64,000 nucleotides of DNA, taken from Glutamicibacter sp. PS (lineage in GTDB: Bacteria > Actinomycetota > Actinomycetes > Actinomycetales > Micrococcaceae). How positions within the stretch are numbered: the stretch's first letter is position 1; each line of letters opens with the position of its first letter. The stretch is taken from assembly GCA_031317595.1 (NCBI GenBank), contig JANCMB010000001.1, forward strand, positions 868,001 through 932,000, in the 5' to 3' direction. The notes under the pieces were generated by a model. That model did no database searches and was not told the DNA's origin. It worked only from the letters and a program-made list of their open reading frames with translations. Both the position numbers and the translations under genes were made by a program. This document shows positions 44,496 through 54,662 of this stretch, in pieces.

Positions 44496-45107
44496 ATGTC
44501 CACCATTGGCGTCCTAGCTCTGCAGGGCGATTTTCGCGAGCATCTGCAGGCCCTGGGCAAGCTCGGCGTTGCAACCATCGCGGTGCGTACCGAAGCGGAA
44601 TTAGCGGCCGTCGACGCGCTGGTGCTCCCCGGCGGTGAGTCTTCGGTCATCGACCGTCTCTCGCGCATCTACGGCCTTGCCGACCCCATTAAGGAGCGTA
44701 TTGCCGCGGGACTTCCGGTGTATGGATCCTGTGCGGGAATGATTATGCTGGCCGACCGTCTGGATAACCCGGCCATTGACCAGCTGGGGAACGCGCAACA
44801 GACCTTTGGCGGCATCGATATGACCGTGCGCCGCAATGCTTTCGGGCGGCAGGTCGACTCCTTCGAGCACCGTATGCAGTTCAACGGCGTGAACCTCGAC
44901 GCCGTCTTTATCCGGGCCCCCGAAGCCGTGGAAGTGGGCGAGCAGGTGCGCGTGCTGGGTACCGTTCCCGCCGATGGTGAAGGAACTGTTGATAGAATTG
45001 TTGCAGTACGACAGGGAAATTTGCTGGCGACCAGCTTTCATCCGGAAGTCACCGGAAGCTTGGCTATCCACCAGTATTTCATCGACATCACGCGAGGAGA
45101 CGCTTAA
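44496..45107 (+). CDS. pdxT: Pyridoxal 5'-phosphate synthase glutaminase PdxT
   Basis: The glutaminase partner of PdxS, releasing ammonia from glutamine. The 203-residue protein begins GVLALQGDFREHLQAL and shows LPGGESSVIDRLSR, the catalytic Cys79 in GSCAGMIMLADR, and the His-Glu dyad in SFHPEVTGSLAIHQYFID. yebC starts only 3 bp after its stop, so it forms the head of a pdxT-yebC-ruvC unit rather than a pdxST operon. Confidence 0.97.
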   Translation: MSTIGVLALQGDFREHLQALGKLGVATIAVRTEAELAAVDALVLPGGESSVIDRLSRIYGLADPIKERIAAGLPVYGSCAGMIMLADRLDNPAIDQLGNAQQTFGGIDMTVRRNAFGRQVDSFEHRMQFNGVNLDAVFIRAPEAVEVGEQVRVLGTVPADGEGTVDRIVAVRQGNLLATSFHPEVTGSLAIHQYFIDITRGDA

Positions 45108-45110
45108 AGC

Positions 45111-45869
45111 ATGTCAGGCCACTCCAAATGGGCAACGACCAAGCACAAGAAGGCCGCGATTGACGCCAAGCGCGCGAAGGCCTTCGCCAAATTCATTAAG
45201 GGGATCGAAGTCGCGGCGCGTGCCGGCGGTGCCGATCTAGCCGGTAACCCGGCGCTGGAACTTGCCGTGAGCAAGGCCAAGAAGAATTCGGTGCCGATCA
45301 ACAACATCGAGCGTGCCATCAAGCGCGGTGCCGGCCTCACGGGTGAAGTTGTTGACTACACCGAGATCATCTACGAAGCACGCGGCCCACAGGGTTCGGC
45401 GCTGCTGGTGGAGTGCCTGACCGATAACAAGAACCGTGCCGCCAGCGAAACTCGCGTGGCCATTACCCGCAACGGTGGCACCGTCGCCGACCCGGGTAGC
45501 GTGAACTACCTTTTCGCTCGTAAGGGTGTCGTTCGCCTGCCGAAGGGCGATCTGACCGAAGACGATCTGCTGATGGTGGTCCTCGACGCCGGCGCCGATG
45601 AGGTGAACGACGAAGGCGAGAACTTCGAGATCATCTGCGAAGCAACCGACCTGCGCGCCGTGGCCACCGCCTTGGACGAAGCCGAGATCGAGTACGAATC
45701 CGACGAAGTCGAGTTCATTCCTTCGATGAAGGTGGAGCTAGATGTCGAGGGCGCCCGTAAGTTCCTGCGCCTGTACGACGCCATCGAAGAGTTGGACGAT
45801 GTGCAGAACGTCTACACCAACGCCGACCTCTCGGATGAGGTTCGTGCCGCGCTGGATGACGAGGACTAA
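45111..45869 (+). CDS. yebC: YebC/PmpR-family protein
   Basis: A 252-residue TACO1-type protein beginning [20 protein letters not shown], with [40 protein letters not shown] and [20 protein letters not shown]. The family was annotated as transcription regulator, and recent work on family members points to relief of ribosome stalling at proline-rich stretches. It is 3 bp after pdxT and 2 bp before the apparent ruvC start. Confidence 0.96.
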   Translation: MSGHSKWATTKHKKAAIDAKRAKAFAKFIKGIEVAARAGGADLAGNPALELAVSKAKKNSVPINNIERAIKRGAGLTGEVVDYTEIIYEARGPQGSALLVECLTDNKNRAASETRVAITRNGGTVADPGSVNYLFARKGVVRLPKGDLTEDDLLMVVLDAGADEVNDEGENFEIICEATDLRAVATALDEAEIEYESDEVEFIPSMKVELDVEGARKFLRLYDAIEELDDVQNVYTNADLSDEVRAALDDED

Positions 45870-45871
45870 TA

Positions 45872-46507
45872 ATTTCCACGCAGCAGCGACAGTCGACGCG
45901 TAGCGCTTTACGCGTCGTGGGCGTCGACCCCGGCCTGACTCGTTGCGGTCTAGCCGTGGTCGACGTCCTGCCCAACCGTAAGGTTGAGCTCATCGACGTC
46001 ACCGTTATTGGCACCCCACCGGGCACGGCGCTTGACGCCCGCCTGTTAGCCGTGGCCAACGGAATCGACGCATGGCTTGAACGTCACCAGCCGGACGTGC
46101 TCGCCTTGGAACGGGTTTTCTCTCAGGTGAATGTCTCCACGGTGATCGGCACCGCCCAGGCTTCGGGAATCGTCATCGTCTCCGCTGCCCGGCAACAAAT
46201 CCCGGTGGCCTTGCACACCCCCACCGAGGTGAAGGCCGCGGTCACCGGTAGTGGTCAGGCAACCAAGAATGCGGTGGGCAAGATGGTGGCCAAGATTTGC
46301 CGGCTCGATGAACCACCGAAGCCCGCCGATGCCGCCGACGCCGTGGCGCTGGCCATCGCCCACGCCTGGCGTGGTGCCGCCGCCGGTTCACACGCCTCGG
46401 CCTCCGCCTCACCGGCGGCACGTTCCGGGGGAGCCGCCCTAACTCCAGCCCAGCGGGCGTGGATTGCCGCCGAGGCCGCCTCGAAGGGCCGAGCGGCCCG
46501 CGGCTGA
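45872..46507 (+). CDS. ruvC: Holliday junction endonuclease RuvC (probable ATT start)
   Basis: Resolves Holliday junctions moved by RuvAB. The core has [20 protein letters not shown] (catalytic Asp), [16 protein letters not shown] (Glu) and [14 protein letters not shown] (final Asp pair). In this frame there is no ATG, GTG or TTG between the stop at 45857-45859 and the GTG at 45917, and that GTG would remove the first beta strand before V-D-P-G. ATT at 45872 lies 7 nt after GAGG and gives [20 protein letters not shown], a normal-looking RuvC N-terminus of 211 residues. GTG 45917 is the fallback start. Confidence 0.92.
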   Translation: MSTQQRQSTRSALRVVGVDPGLTRCGLAVVDVLPNRKVELIDVTVIGTPPGTALDARLLAVANGIDAWLERHQPDVLALERVFSQVNVSTVIGTAQASGIVIVSAARQQIPVALHTPTEVKAAVTGSGQATKNAVGKMVAKICRLDEPPKPADAADAVALAIAHAWRGAAAGSHASASASPAARSGGAALTPAQRAWIAAEAASKGRAARG

Positions 46508-46569
46508 TCGCCATTCGTAGATATATTCGATAAGCTGGGTGTTATCGTACAACCCCGAGAAGGAGTGGG

Positions 46570-47187
46570 ATGATCAGCTCACTGACCGGTGTGGTGCAGG
46601 CTGCGGCCTTGCACACCGCCGTAATCGACGTCAACGGATTCGGCATGCTGGTGCAGGCCACCCCGCAGACGCTGTCCGCTCTCAAGGTCGGGGAACGCGC
46701 CACCGTACACACCTCCATGGTCGTGCGCGAAGATTCGATGACGCTCTATGGGTTTGCCAGCCCGGAAGAACGCGAAGTATTTGAGGTGCTGATCTCGGTG
46801 ACCGGCATTGGGCCACGCACCGGCTTGGCGATCCTGGCGGTGCACACCCCCGAAGAGGTGCGCATTGCCGCAAATACCAAAGACACGGCAGCCTTCACCA
46901 AGGTCTCCGGCATCGGCCCCAAGGGGGCTAGCCGCATCGTGCTGGAACTGAACGGAAAGCTCGTGCCCACCGGGGCTCCGGTCGGTTCCAACCCAGCGGC
47001 ACCGGCCGAGACCTGGGAACCGCAGGTTTTGGAGGCGCTAACCGGCCTGGGGTGGACCGAGAAGGACGCGAAATCTACGCTGAAGGCACTGGCCAAGGCC
47101 GAACCCGATCTTATTGCTACCGGCACTGTCCCGGATATTCTGCGCGCTGCCCTGCGTAGCATGTCATCCGGTGCCCGGGCTCGCTAG
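46570..47187 (+). CDS. ruvA: Holliday junction DNA-binding protein RuvA
   Basis: The 205-residue protein binds four-way junctions and loads RuvB. N-terminal OB domain ([20 protein letters not shown]), helix-hairpin-helix segments [19 protein letters not shown] and [19 protein letters not shown], and the C-terminal RuvB-binding domain ([15 protein letters not shown] ending). GAGAAGGAG precedes ATG 46570. ruvB follows 11 bp later. Confidence 0.97.
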   Translation: MISSLTGVVQAAALHTAVIDVNGFGMLVQATPQTLSALKVGERATVHTSMVVREDSMTLYGFASPEEREVFEVLISVTGIGPRTGLAILAVHTPEEVRIAANTKDTAAFTKVSGIGPKGASRIVLELNGKLVPTGAPVGSNPAAPAETWEPQVLEALTGLGWTEKDAKSTLKALAKAEPDLIATGTVPDILRAALRSMSSGARAR

Positions 47188-47198
47188 GAGAAATCACC

Positions 47199-48248
47199 AT
47201 GAGTGAGGTCAACCCGCTGACCCAGGCCGGCAGCGAACCCGAGGAGCGAGTGCTCGAGGCCGCGCTACGTCCGAAGCACCTTGACGAGTTCGTTGGTCAG
47301 GGCAGGGTGCGTCGCCAGCTTTCCCTCGTGCTCGAGGCAGCGAAAATCCGTGAGCGCACCGCCGACCACGTGTTGCTTTCCGGCCCTCCGGGGCTCGGGA
47401 AAACCACCCTGTCGATGATCATTGCGGCCGAAATGAACGCGCCGCTGCGTATTTCCTCCGGGCCTGCCATCCAGCATGCCGGTGACCTTGCGGCCATCTT
47501 GTCCTCGCTATCTGAGGGCGAAGTACTCTTCCTCGACGAAATTCACCGTATGTCACGACCCGCCGAGGAAATGCTCTACATGGCGATGGAGGATTTCCGG
47601 GTGGACATCGTGGTCGGTAAGGGCGCCGGAGCCACCGCCATCCCGCTTGAACTCCCGCCGTTTACGCTGGTCGGGGCGACCACCCGCGCGGGATTGCTTC
47701 CCGGCCCACTGCGGGATCGTTTTGGTTTCACCGGCCACTTAGAGTTCTACACCGTCGATGAATTAGAGCTGGTGTTGCGCCGCTCCGCGATGATGCTTGA
47801 TCTTCGGGTCACCTCGGCGGCCTTTACCGAGATTGCCTCCCGGTCCCGCGGTACGCCACGTATCGCTAACCGCCTCCTGCGTCGCGTGCGTGACTGGGCG
47901 CTGGTGCATTCCCTCGAAGAGATTGACGCTTCGGCCGCCAGCGCCGCCCTTGACATGTACGAGGTCGACGCGCGCGGCTTGGATCGCCTCGACCGCTCGG
48001 TGCTTCTGGCTCTGTGCCAGAAGTTCGGAGGGGGACCGGTGGGCCTATCCACGCTGGCCATCGCAGTGGGCGAGGAAATCGAAACGGTGGAAACGGTCGC
48101 CGAACCATATCTGGTGCGCGAAGGCCTAATGGGACGAACCCCGCGCGGACGCGTGGCCATGCCCGGCGCGTGGGAGCACTTGGGGCTGCGCATGCCGCAG
48201 GATGCGGTATTTGCCAGCGCCCAAAGCTATGAATCGGATGAGGATTAG
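47199..48248 (+). CDS. ruvB: Holliday junction branch-migration ATPase RuvB
   Basis: The 349-residue AAA+ motor has Walker A GPPGLGKT (62-69), Walker [19 protein letters not shown], sensor 1 [20 protein letters not shown], arginine-finger region and a C-terminal winged helix ([19 protein letters not shown]). It drives branch migration with RuvA. yajC begins 130 bp downstream, with its own promoter likely. Confidence 0.98.
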   Translation: MSEVNPLTQAGSEPEERVLEAALRPKHLDEFVGQGRVRRQLSLVLEAAKIRERTADHVLLSGPPGLGKTTLSMIIAAEMNAPLRISSGPAIQHAGDLAAILSSLSEGEVLFLDEIHRMSRPAEEMLYMAMEDFRVDIVVGKGAGATAIPLELPPFTLVGATTRAGLLPGPLRDRFGFTGHLEFYTVDELELVLRRSAMMLDLRVTSAAFTEIASRSRGTPRIANRLLRRVRDWALVHSLEEIDASAASAALDMYEVDARGLDRLDRSVLLALCQKFGGGPVGLSTLAIAVGEEIETVETVAEPYLVREGLMGRTPRGRVAMPGAWEHLGLRMPQDAVFASAQSYESDED

Positions 48249-48378
48249 TACTCTTCGCGCTTAATGGTCCAGTGCCAAAGCACACAACGACTAGACTGGA
48301 GACGCCCGACACATGTCCACCGTTGGCATGCGCCGGGATTTCCGAACTTTTGTGACTAGTTGTTAGCAGGTAAACCGC

Positions 48379-48804
48379 GTGAACTTCCTTGTTCTTGCCC
48401 AGGCCGCCGGCGGTGGCTTCAATCCTTCAATGCTGTTGATGGTTGCACTCTTTGCGGTGCTGATCATCATGATGTTCCGTGGCCGTAAGAAGCAGGCGGC
48501 ACAGCAGGAGAAGTTGAAGAACAACACCGTGCCCGGCGCCAAGGTGATGACCAACTCCGGAATTTTCGGTACCGTGCTTGGTGTTGACGCTCAGGATCGC
48601 GTCCAGGTCGAGGTTGCTCCCGGCGTGGTGCTGACCCTGCACCGCCAGGCCATCGCCCAGTTCATTGATTCCAACGCCGAGACCACCGCTGCTGCTACCG
48701 CGCAGGAAGATGACAGTGCGCAGGGCGAGACCGTTCAGGGCGAGACCGCCGAGGAAACCATGCGCCGCCTGAATGGCGAGAGCAGGGGCGACAACAACGC
48801 CTAA
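48379..48804 (+). CDS. yajC: Preprotein translocase accessory protein YajC
   Basis: A 141-residue inner-membrane protein with one N-terminal TM segment (SMLLMVALFAVLIIMMFRG, about 14-33), then RKKQAAQQEKLKNNTVPGAK and NSGIFGTVLGVDAQDRVQVE, the conserved YajC body, and an acidic Gln/Glu/Thr-rich tail. It joins SecD and SecF, encoded next, in the Sec accessory complex. Confidence 0.95.
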   Translation: MNFLVLAQAAGGGFNPSMLLMVALFAVLIIMMFRGRKKQAAQQEKLKNNTVPGAKVMTNSGIFGTVLGVDAQDRVQVEVAPGVVLTLHRQAIAQFIDSNAETTAAATAQEDDSAQGETVQGETAEETMRRLNGESRGDNNA

Positions 48805-48858
48805 GTCCACACCCCGAACTTCACCGGGCACCGTCAATTCGACGAGAAAGCACAATAG

Positions 48859-50547
48859 ATGTCATCAACTGGACCTGTAAAGCAGGCGCGTAGGGCGTTG
48901 CTCTGGTTGTTGGTCGTAGTCGTCATCGCAACCGGGATCCTGGTTGCCGGGGTGACTGCGGGCAAAACAGATGCCAGTCCAAAACTCGCTCTGGACCTTG
49001 AGGGCGGCACCCAGATGATCCTGGCGCCGCAAGTCAAGGGCAACGAGTCGATCAATCAAGAACAGCTCGAGCAAGCGGTGGAGATTATCCGCCAGCGTGT
49101 GGACGGGAGCGGTGTTTCCGAAGCTGAGATCACCACCCAGTCCGGCCGCAACGTCGTCGTCTCGATGCCGGGTGTTCCCAGCAGCGAGACCCGCGAACTT
49201 ATTCGTGCCTCGGCCGATATGGAGTTCCGTCCGGTGCTCATTGCCGGGCCGTTCACCGCCACTCCGGAATCCGATCGTACCGACGAGGAAGATATTCCGA
49301 AGCCGGAGGGCGACCCCAAGGACGCTTCGGATACCAACTGGATTACCCCCAAACTTTATAAAGAGTTCGAGGCCTATGATTGCGCCGTCGAACTAGCCAA
49401 GGCGGACCGCAACGAGGATGATCCGGCCAAGCCGATGATCTCCTGCGATCCCGGGCAGGGGTTGAAGTACATTCTTGGCCCGCAGGAAATCCCCGGAGAC
49501 CAGATCAAGGACGCCTATGCGGGGATGGTGCGCGGCTCCCAGGGTGCTGTCACCGGCCAATGGGCCGTGAACCTCGAGTTCAATGGCGCCGGGACGAAGA
49601 CCTTCTCCGAGACCACCCAGCGCTTGGTGGCCCTGCAGGGTTCGCGCAATCAGTTCGCGATTCTGCTCGACGGCACCGTGCTGACCGCACCAACGACGAA
49701 CAATGTCATCTCCGATGGACGGGCGCAGATTACCGGTGGCTTCACCGAGGAGTCCGCGCAGGCCTTGGCGCAGCAGCTGAAATACGGTGCGCTGCCGATT
49801 AGCTTCGATATCCAATCCGAACAGCAGATCTCGGCCACACTCGGTGCCGACCAGCTCCGTACCGGCCTGTTGGCCGGTGTGATCGGTCTGGTTCTGGTCT
49901 TCATTTATTCGCTCTTCCAGTACCGTGCTCTGGGTCTGGTGACCATCCTGTCGCTGCTGGTCTCCGGTGTGCTTAGTTATCTGGCGCTGGTGCTACTCGG
50001 TTGGGGTATGAACTACCGGCTTTCGTTGGCCGGTGTCGCCGGTCTGATCGTGGCCATCGGTCTGATCGCCGACTCCTTCATCGTGTACTTCGAACGTGTA
50101 CGCGATGAATTGCGTGACGGTCGTCCGCTCGCGAGCGCCGTCGACATCGGTTGGGGCCGTGCCAAGCGCACGATCCTGGCTTCGAAGGCCGTAAACCTAC
50201 TGGCCGCCGCCGTGCTGTATCTGGTGGCCGTGGGCAACGTGCGTGGTTTCGCGTTCACCTTGGGCCTGACCGCCATCATTGACCTCATCGTCGTATACGG
50301 TCTGACCCATCCGCTGCTCACCATGCTGGCACGCACCCGATTCTTCGCCGACGGACATCGCATGTCAGGTCTGGACCCCTCGCTGCTGGGCGTCGAGCCG
50401 CTGTACAAGGGTGCGGGACAGATCCGACGCTTCAACCCCACCGCGGAGGGGAAGCGCAAGCCGAAGGCGAGCGCCGAGGCCAATCGCCGGATGACCATCG
50501 CCGAACGACGGGCAGCCCAAGATAACCGGGAGGAAGCCAATGAATAA
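48859..50547 (+). CDS. secD: Protein translocase subunit SecD
   Basis: Uses the proton motive force to aid late protein export. The 562-residue protein has an N-terminal TM (about 10-33), a large exported domain (with DLEGGTQMILAPQVKG and VVSMPGVPSSETRELIRASA), then five TM segments from about 335 to 495 including FQYRALGLVTILSLLVSGVL and GLIADSFIVYFERVRDELRD. A basic cytosolic tail of about 60 residues follows. SecF overlaps its end by 8 bp. Confidence 0.97.
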   Translation: MSSTGPVKQARRALLWLLVVVVIATGILVAGVTAGKTDASPKLALDLEGGTQMILAPQVKGNESINQEQLEQAVEIIRQRVDGSGVSEAEITTQSGRNVVVSMPGVPSSETRELIRASADMEFRPVLIAGPFTATPESDRTDEEDIPKPEGDPKDASDTNWITPKLYKEFEAYDCAVELAKADRNEDDPAKPMISCDPGQGLKYILGPQEIPGDQIKDAYAGMVRGSQGAVTGQWAVNLEFNGAGTKTFSETTQRLVALQGSRNQFAILLDGTVLTAPTTNNVISDGRAQITGGFTEESAQALAQQLKYGALPISFDIQSEQQISATLGADQLRTGLLAGVIGLVLVFIYSLFQYRALGLVTILSLLVSGVLSYLALVLLGWGMNYRLSLAGVAGLIVAIGLIADSFIVYFERVRDELRDGRPLASAVDIGWGRAKRTILASKAVNLLAAAVLYLVAVGNVRGFAFTLGLTAIIDLIVVYGLTHPLLTMLARTRFFADGHRMSGLDPSLLGVEPLYKGAGQIRRFNPTAEGKRKPKASAEANRRMTIAERRAAQDNREEANE

Positions 50548-51499
50548 GCTAGTGTCTTGGGGCAATGAGCTTTACACCGGCAAGCGTTCCTACCCCTTTA
50601 CGGGAAAGCACCGGCTGTGGTTCCTCATTGCCGGTCTGCTGGTGATCGCCTCGATCCTCGTGCCGGTCGCCAAGGGCGGATTCCACCTCGGCATTGAGTT
50701 CCGTGGTGGCTCTGAGTTCATGATTTCCTCGGTGCAAAACACCGACATCGCCATCGGCGAGCAGGCCGTCAGTGAGGCAGTACCCGGGCAGGATGCCACG
50801 GTGACCAACATTGCCCCGCAAACCATGCGCGTGCAGACCGAGCGCCTCTCGGATGATCAGACCCTGGCGATCGCCGGAAAGCTCGCCGAGGCCTATGGGG
50901 TCTCCGACAAGGAAGTCACTAGCAACTTCATCGGCCCGACCTGGGGCGAGGACGTTTCGCGACAGGCGCTACTGGGCTTGGTGGCCTTCGTCGTGCTGGT
51001 GGCTCTGCTCATGGCCGCCTACTTCCGCACCTGGAAGATGTCCATTGCGGCCATTGTCGGGTTGTTGGCCGTCGCCGTCATCACCTCCGGCATTTACGCC
51101 CTGTCAGACTTTGAGGTCACGCCCAGTGCGATCATTGGCTTCTTGACCATCTTGAGCTTCTCGCTCTACGACACGGTGGTGGTCTTCGACAAGGTGCGCG
51201 AAAATACCGCGAATTTCACGGAACAAACAAAGCGCAGTTTTGAGCAGCTGGTGAACCTGGCGATTAACCAGACCTTGGTGCGTTCTATTAACACCTCGGT
51301 GGTGGCCGTGCTGCCGGTGGCCTCGATCCTTTTCATCGGCTCCATGATCTTGGGTGCCGGTACATTGAAGGACCTGTCACTGGCGCTGTTCGTCGGTATT
51401 ATCGTCTCCACACTGTCGACCTTGTTCATCCAGGCGCCGTTCTACTATTGGCTGCGCAGCAAGGATAAGGACGTACTGGAACAGCGCGAAAACCTGTAG
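50540..51499 (+). CDS. secF: Protein translocase subunit SecF
   Basis: The 319-residue partner of SecD has a first TM (about 27-46), an exported loop opening with GIEFRGGSEFMISS, and C-terminal TMs with ALLGLVAFVVLVALLMAAYF, SFSLYDTVVVFDKVRENTAN and TLVRSINTSVVAVLPVASIL. Translation is coupled to secD by an 8-bp overlap (ATGAATAAGC shared). A terminator-like hairpin follows. Confidence 0.97.
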   Translation: MNKLVSWGNELYTGKRSYPFTGKHRLWFLIAGLLVIASILVPVAKGGFHLGIEFRGGSEFMISSVQNTDIAIGEQAVSEAVPGQDATVTNIAPQTMRVQTERLSDDQTLAIAGKLAEAYGVSDKEVTSNFIGPTWGEDVSRQALLGLVAFVVLVALLMAAYFRTWKMSIAAIVGLLAVAVITSGIYALSDFEVTPSAIIGFLTILSFSLYDTVVVFDKVRENTANFTEQTKRSFEQLVNLAINQTLVRSINTSVVAVLPVASILFIGSMILGAGTLKDLSLALFVGIIVSTLSTLFIQAPFYYWLRSKDKDVLEQRENL

Positions 51500-51538
51500 T
51501 CGGGGATTTCGCGAGTCTGCCGGTAAGTGCTGGACTTC

Positions 51539-51574
51539 AGGTGGCGTTCGAAACTGCGGTTTCGGGCGCCACCT
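51539..51574 (+). terminator. Terminator-like hairpin after secF
   Basis: A 15-bp stem (51539-51553 with 51560-51574, two G-U pairs) lies 39 bp after the secF stop. No strong T-run follows. Confidence 0.6.
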
Positions 51575-51730
51575 CTGGTTAAAGCAAGGCAAGCATAATT
51601 AGTTGTGTGCACTTGAACGTGTTATAACAAATGAACTGCACAATGTGCCGTGCGCCCCGAATCACTCCGGGCCGACGGCCTGATCATGGGCACGCTGAGC
51701 ACCGTTAACGGTGGGGGGAAGGAGTGAGGC

Positions 51731-53998
51731 ATGGCGAATACGTCTAACCTCAACGGTAATAAGCGGCGGTCGATTTCTCGTCTGGTGCGCTTTGCCGGGC
51801 GCGGCACGACCGAAGGTACCTCGCCCACCCTCGAACCGTTGTTGCGCACCGTCAAGGCACAGCACCCCAAGGCCGACCTCAATCAGCTCATTCACGCTTA
51901 TGAGGTCGCCGAGAAGTACCACGACGGTCAAAAGCGCAAGAGCGGCGACCCGTACATCACCCATCCGGTCGCCGTGGCCACCATTCTGGCCGAAATGGGC
52001 ATGACCGGTTCCATTCTTGCCGCGGCCTTGCTGCACGATACCGTCGAAGATACCGACTACTCCTTGGAGTCGGTCACCAAAGAATTCTCCGAAGAGATCG
52101 CCATGTTAGTCGATGGGGTGACGAAACTCGACAAGGTCACCTACGGGGAAGCCGCACCGGCCGAAACGGTGCGCAAAATGGTCGTCGCGATGTCGCGGGA
52201 TATCCGCGTGCTTCTGATCAAATTGGCCGACCGGTTACATAACGCACGCACCTGGCGTTATGTTTCGCCCGAGTCCAGTGCGCGCAAGGCCAAGGAAACC
52301 CTCGAGATTTTCGCCCCGCTGGCGCACCGTTTGGGTATGAACACGGTCAAGTGGGAGCTCGAGGACCTCTCCTTCGCGGCGCTACACCCCAAGGTCTACC
52401 AGGAAATCGTGCGGATGGTGGGGGAGCGTACCCCCGAACGCGAAAAGTATCTGGCCAATGTGCGCGGCACCCTCCATCAGCATCTGACGCGCGATCATGT
52501 CGAAGCCGTCGTCTCGGGGCGTCCCAAGCATTACTACTCGATCTACCAAAAGATGATCGTGCGCGGTAAGGACTTCGACGACATCCATGACCTGATGGGT
52601 GTGCGTATTCTGGTCGACTCGGTCAAGGACTGTTATGGCGCGCTGGGTATTGTCCACGAGCTCTGGAACCCCTTGCCGGGCCGGTTCAAGGACTATATTG
52701 CGCTACCGAAGCTGAACCTGTATCAGTCACTGCACACCACCGTGATGGGGCCCGACGGCAAACCCGTCGAAATTCAGATTCGCACCCACGACATGCACCT
52801 GCGCGCCGAATATGGTGTGGCCGCGCACTTCCAGTACAAGCACGGGTCCAACGCAAACTCCATGCTCTCCCCGACGCAGAATATGGATTGGTTGCGTTCC
52901 CTGATGGAGTGGCAGCAGGAGACCACCGACTCTGAAGAATTCCTCGACGGGCTACGCTACTCGATTAGTTCCGCAGAAGTGTATGTCTTCACTCCCAAGG
53001 GCGACATCATGTCGCTACCCGTCGGCGCCACCCCGGTCGATTTTGCCTACGCGATTCACACCGATGTTGGCCACCGCACCATCGGCTCCCGCGTTAATGG
53101 CAAGCTCGTCCCGCTGCATACCGAGCTTCGCCAGGGCGATATGGTCGAGGTCTTTACCTCCAAGGCCGAAACCGCTGGCCCTTCCCAAGACTGGCAAAAC
53201 TTTGTCCGCTCGCCACGAGCCAAGGCAAAGATTCGTCAGTACTTCAGTAAAGAGCGCCGCGAAGAGGCGATCGAAAAGGGCAAGGAACTGCTCACCAAGG
53301 AGCTACGCAAGAGTCACCTACCGCTGCAGAAGGTGATGACCCACGAGTTGCTCACCGCGGTTGCCACCGAACTGCACCATGTCGATATCTCCGCCCTCTA
53401 CCAGTCGGTCGGTGATGGGCACACCAGCGCACAGAATGTGATCGAACGTCTCACCGCCCTCGTCGGCCCACCGGAGAGCGAGCAGGTCGAGGAAGAAGCG
53501 CTGGTCAGTGTCGCCACCCCGAAGGCCAGCACCGGTAACGATGCCGGTGTGATCGTCGAGGGCGTGGGGGATGTGCTGGTAAAGCTGGCGCGCTGCTGCA
53601 CCCCGGTGCCCCCGGACGAGATTCAAGGATTCGTCACCCGTGGTGCCGGCGTCTCGGTACACCGTACGGACTGTTTGAACCTTGCACAGCTGGCCAACCA
53701 GCCCGATCGGCTGGTCAATGTCGCCTGGGCCGATAAACACCAGGGCGTCTTCCTCGTAGAGATTCAGGTCGAAGCCCTGGACCGCAAGTCGTTGCTCTCC
53801 GACGTCACCCGCATCCTGTCGGAAAACCATCTGAACATTTTGGCCGCCAGCGTCCAGACCTCAAAGGAACGCGTGGCCATCTCACGCTTCTCCTTTGAAA
53901 TGAGCGACCCGAAGTTCCTGAACCATGTGTTGAACCAGGTACGGCGCATCGATGGCGTATATGACGTGTACCGCACGACCTCGGGAAACCGTCGCTAG
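51731..53998 (+). CDS. rel: Bifunctional (p)ppGpp synthetase/hydrolase Rsh
   Basis: The stringent-response enzyme of actinobacteria. The 755-residue protein has the HD hydrolase domain ([25 protein letters not shown] with His102-Asp103, [14 protein letters not shown]), the synthetase domain ([40 protein letters not shown]), a TGS domain ([20 protein letters not shown]), a zinc-finger/RIS region ([20 protein letters not shown]) and a C-terminal ACT domain. Both catalytic halves look intact. Its convergent neighbour starts 2 bp beyond the stop. Upstream 231 bp contain an A/T-rich promoter-like area. Confidence 0.97.
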   Translation: MANTSNLNGNKRRSISRLVRFAGRGTTEGTSPTLEPLLRTVKAQHPKADLNQLIHAYEVAEKYHDGQKRKSGDPYITHPVAVATILAEMGMTGSILAAALLHDTVEDTDYSLESVTKEFSEEIAMLVDGVTKLDKVTYGEAAPAETVRKMVVAMSRDIRVLLIKLADRLHNARTWRYVSPESSARKAKETLEIFAPLAHRLGMNTVKWELEDLSFAALHPKVYQEIVRMVGERTPEREKYLANVRGTLHQHLTRDHVEAVVSGRPKHYYSIYQKMIVRGKDFDDIHDLMGVRILVDSVKDCYGALGIVHELWNPLPGRFKDYIALPKLNLYQSLHTTVMGPDGKPVEIQIRTHDMHLRAEYGVAAHFQYKHGSNANSMLSPTQNMDWLRSLMEWQQETTDSEEFLDGLRYSISSAEVYVFTPKGDIMSLPVGATPVDFAYAIHTDVGHRTIGSRVNGKLVPLHTELRQGDMVEVFTSKAETAGPSQDWQNFVRSPRAKAKIRQYFSKERREEAIEKGKELLTKELRKSHLPLQKVMTHELLTAVATELHHVDISALYQSVGDGHTSAQNVIERLTALVGPPESEQVEEEALVSVATPKASTGNDAGVIVEGVGDVLVKLARCCTPVPPDEIQGFVTRGAGVSVHRTDCLNLAQLANQPDRLVNVAWADKHQGVFLVEIQVEALDRKSLLSDVTRILSENHLNILAASVQTSKERVAISRFSFEMSDPKFLNHVLNQVRRIDGVYDVYRTTSGNRR

Positions 53999-53999
53999 G

Positions 54000-54617
54000 T
54001 TAGGCGGCACGTAACTGATAGGACTCCACCAGCCGTAACCCGCGGCGCACGCTGGGGTGATCCGCTCTACCTTCCAGCGCCGCGGCCACCGCGTTGAGGC
54101 TCAGGAATTGATCTCCCAGCACCCGAACCCGGCGCAAGACGTCGGCTGCCACATGGATTTCATCCCAACATGCGACATCGCAGACAGTGCGAAGCAACGT
54201 CGTCACCAGAACGCCGTGCCGGTACTGAATTTCGTCATCCCGAAAGCTGAGCCGCACGAAATCAAAGGTCGGCCCCTCGGGTAGTGCGTAGGGCCGATGA
54301 TACTCATCGCTGGAAATACATAGTACCGAGCTATGCGGTAGCAGACCGTGAATCCATGCCGCCGTCAGCCGACAGAGCACGTCGCCGGGGGCCATCCGAG
54401 AGCCGGCCAAATAGGCGGCGATTCGCGTGCGGACGGTCGGGTCATAGGGGTGGTCGGTGCGTAAGAAACAGCCGCCCATGGTTTCGCGTAAGAGTCCGCG
54501 ATGCACCAGAGCACCCAGTTCATTGCGGGTGAAGGGCTGGCCAACCATGAATAAATCTTCGGGTATACGCAACGCGGCGGCGCGTTGCTTGTTGACTTGT
54601 TCCATGAGGGAAGTCAA
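54000..54617 (-). CDS. AbiEi-like winged-helix protein without toxin partner
   Basis: The 205-residue protein has a short winged helix near the N-terminus (PFTRNELGALVHRGLLRETM, about 28-47) followed by DVLCRLTAAWIHGLLPHSS and a C-terminal domain ending in GLRLVESYQLRAA. This is the AbiEi_4-type antitoxin domain layout. No nucleotidyltransferase toxin (AbiEii) gene is adjacent; the neighbours are rsh and the DUF349 gene. It may be a stand-alone regulator. Translation could also start at the in-frame ATG 54605. Confidence 0.75.
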   Translation of the reverse strand: MTSLMEQVNKQRAAALRIPEDLFMVGQPFTRNELGALVHRGLLRETMGGCFLRTDHPYDPTVRTRIAAYLAGSRMAPGDVLCRLTAAWIHGLLPHSSVLCISSDEYHRPYALPEGPTFDFVRLSFRDDEIQYRHGVLVTTLLRTVCDVACWDEIHVAADVLRRVRVLGDQFLSLNAVAAALEGRADHPSVRRGLRLVESYQLRAA

Positions 54618-54662
54618 TCAGCACGCGCCGCCGCGTGGCGGTCGCCGAGGCGATCTGTGGAT

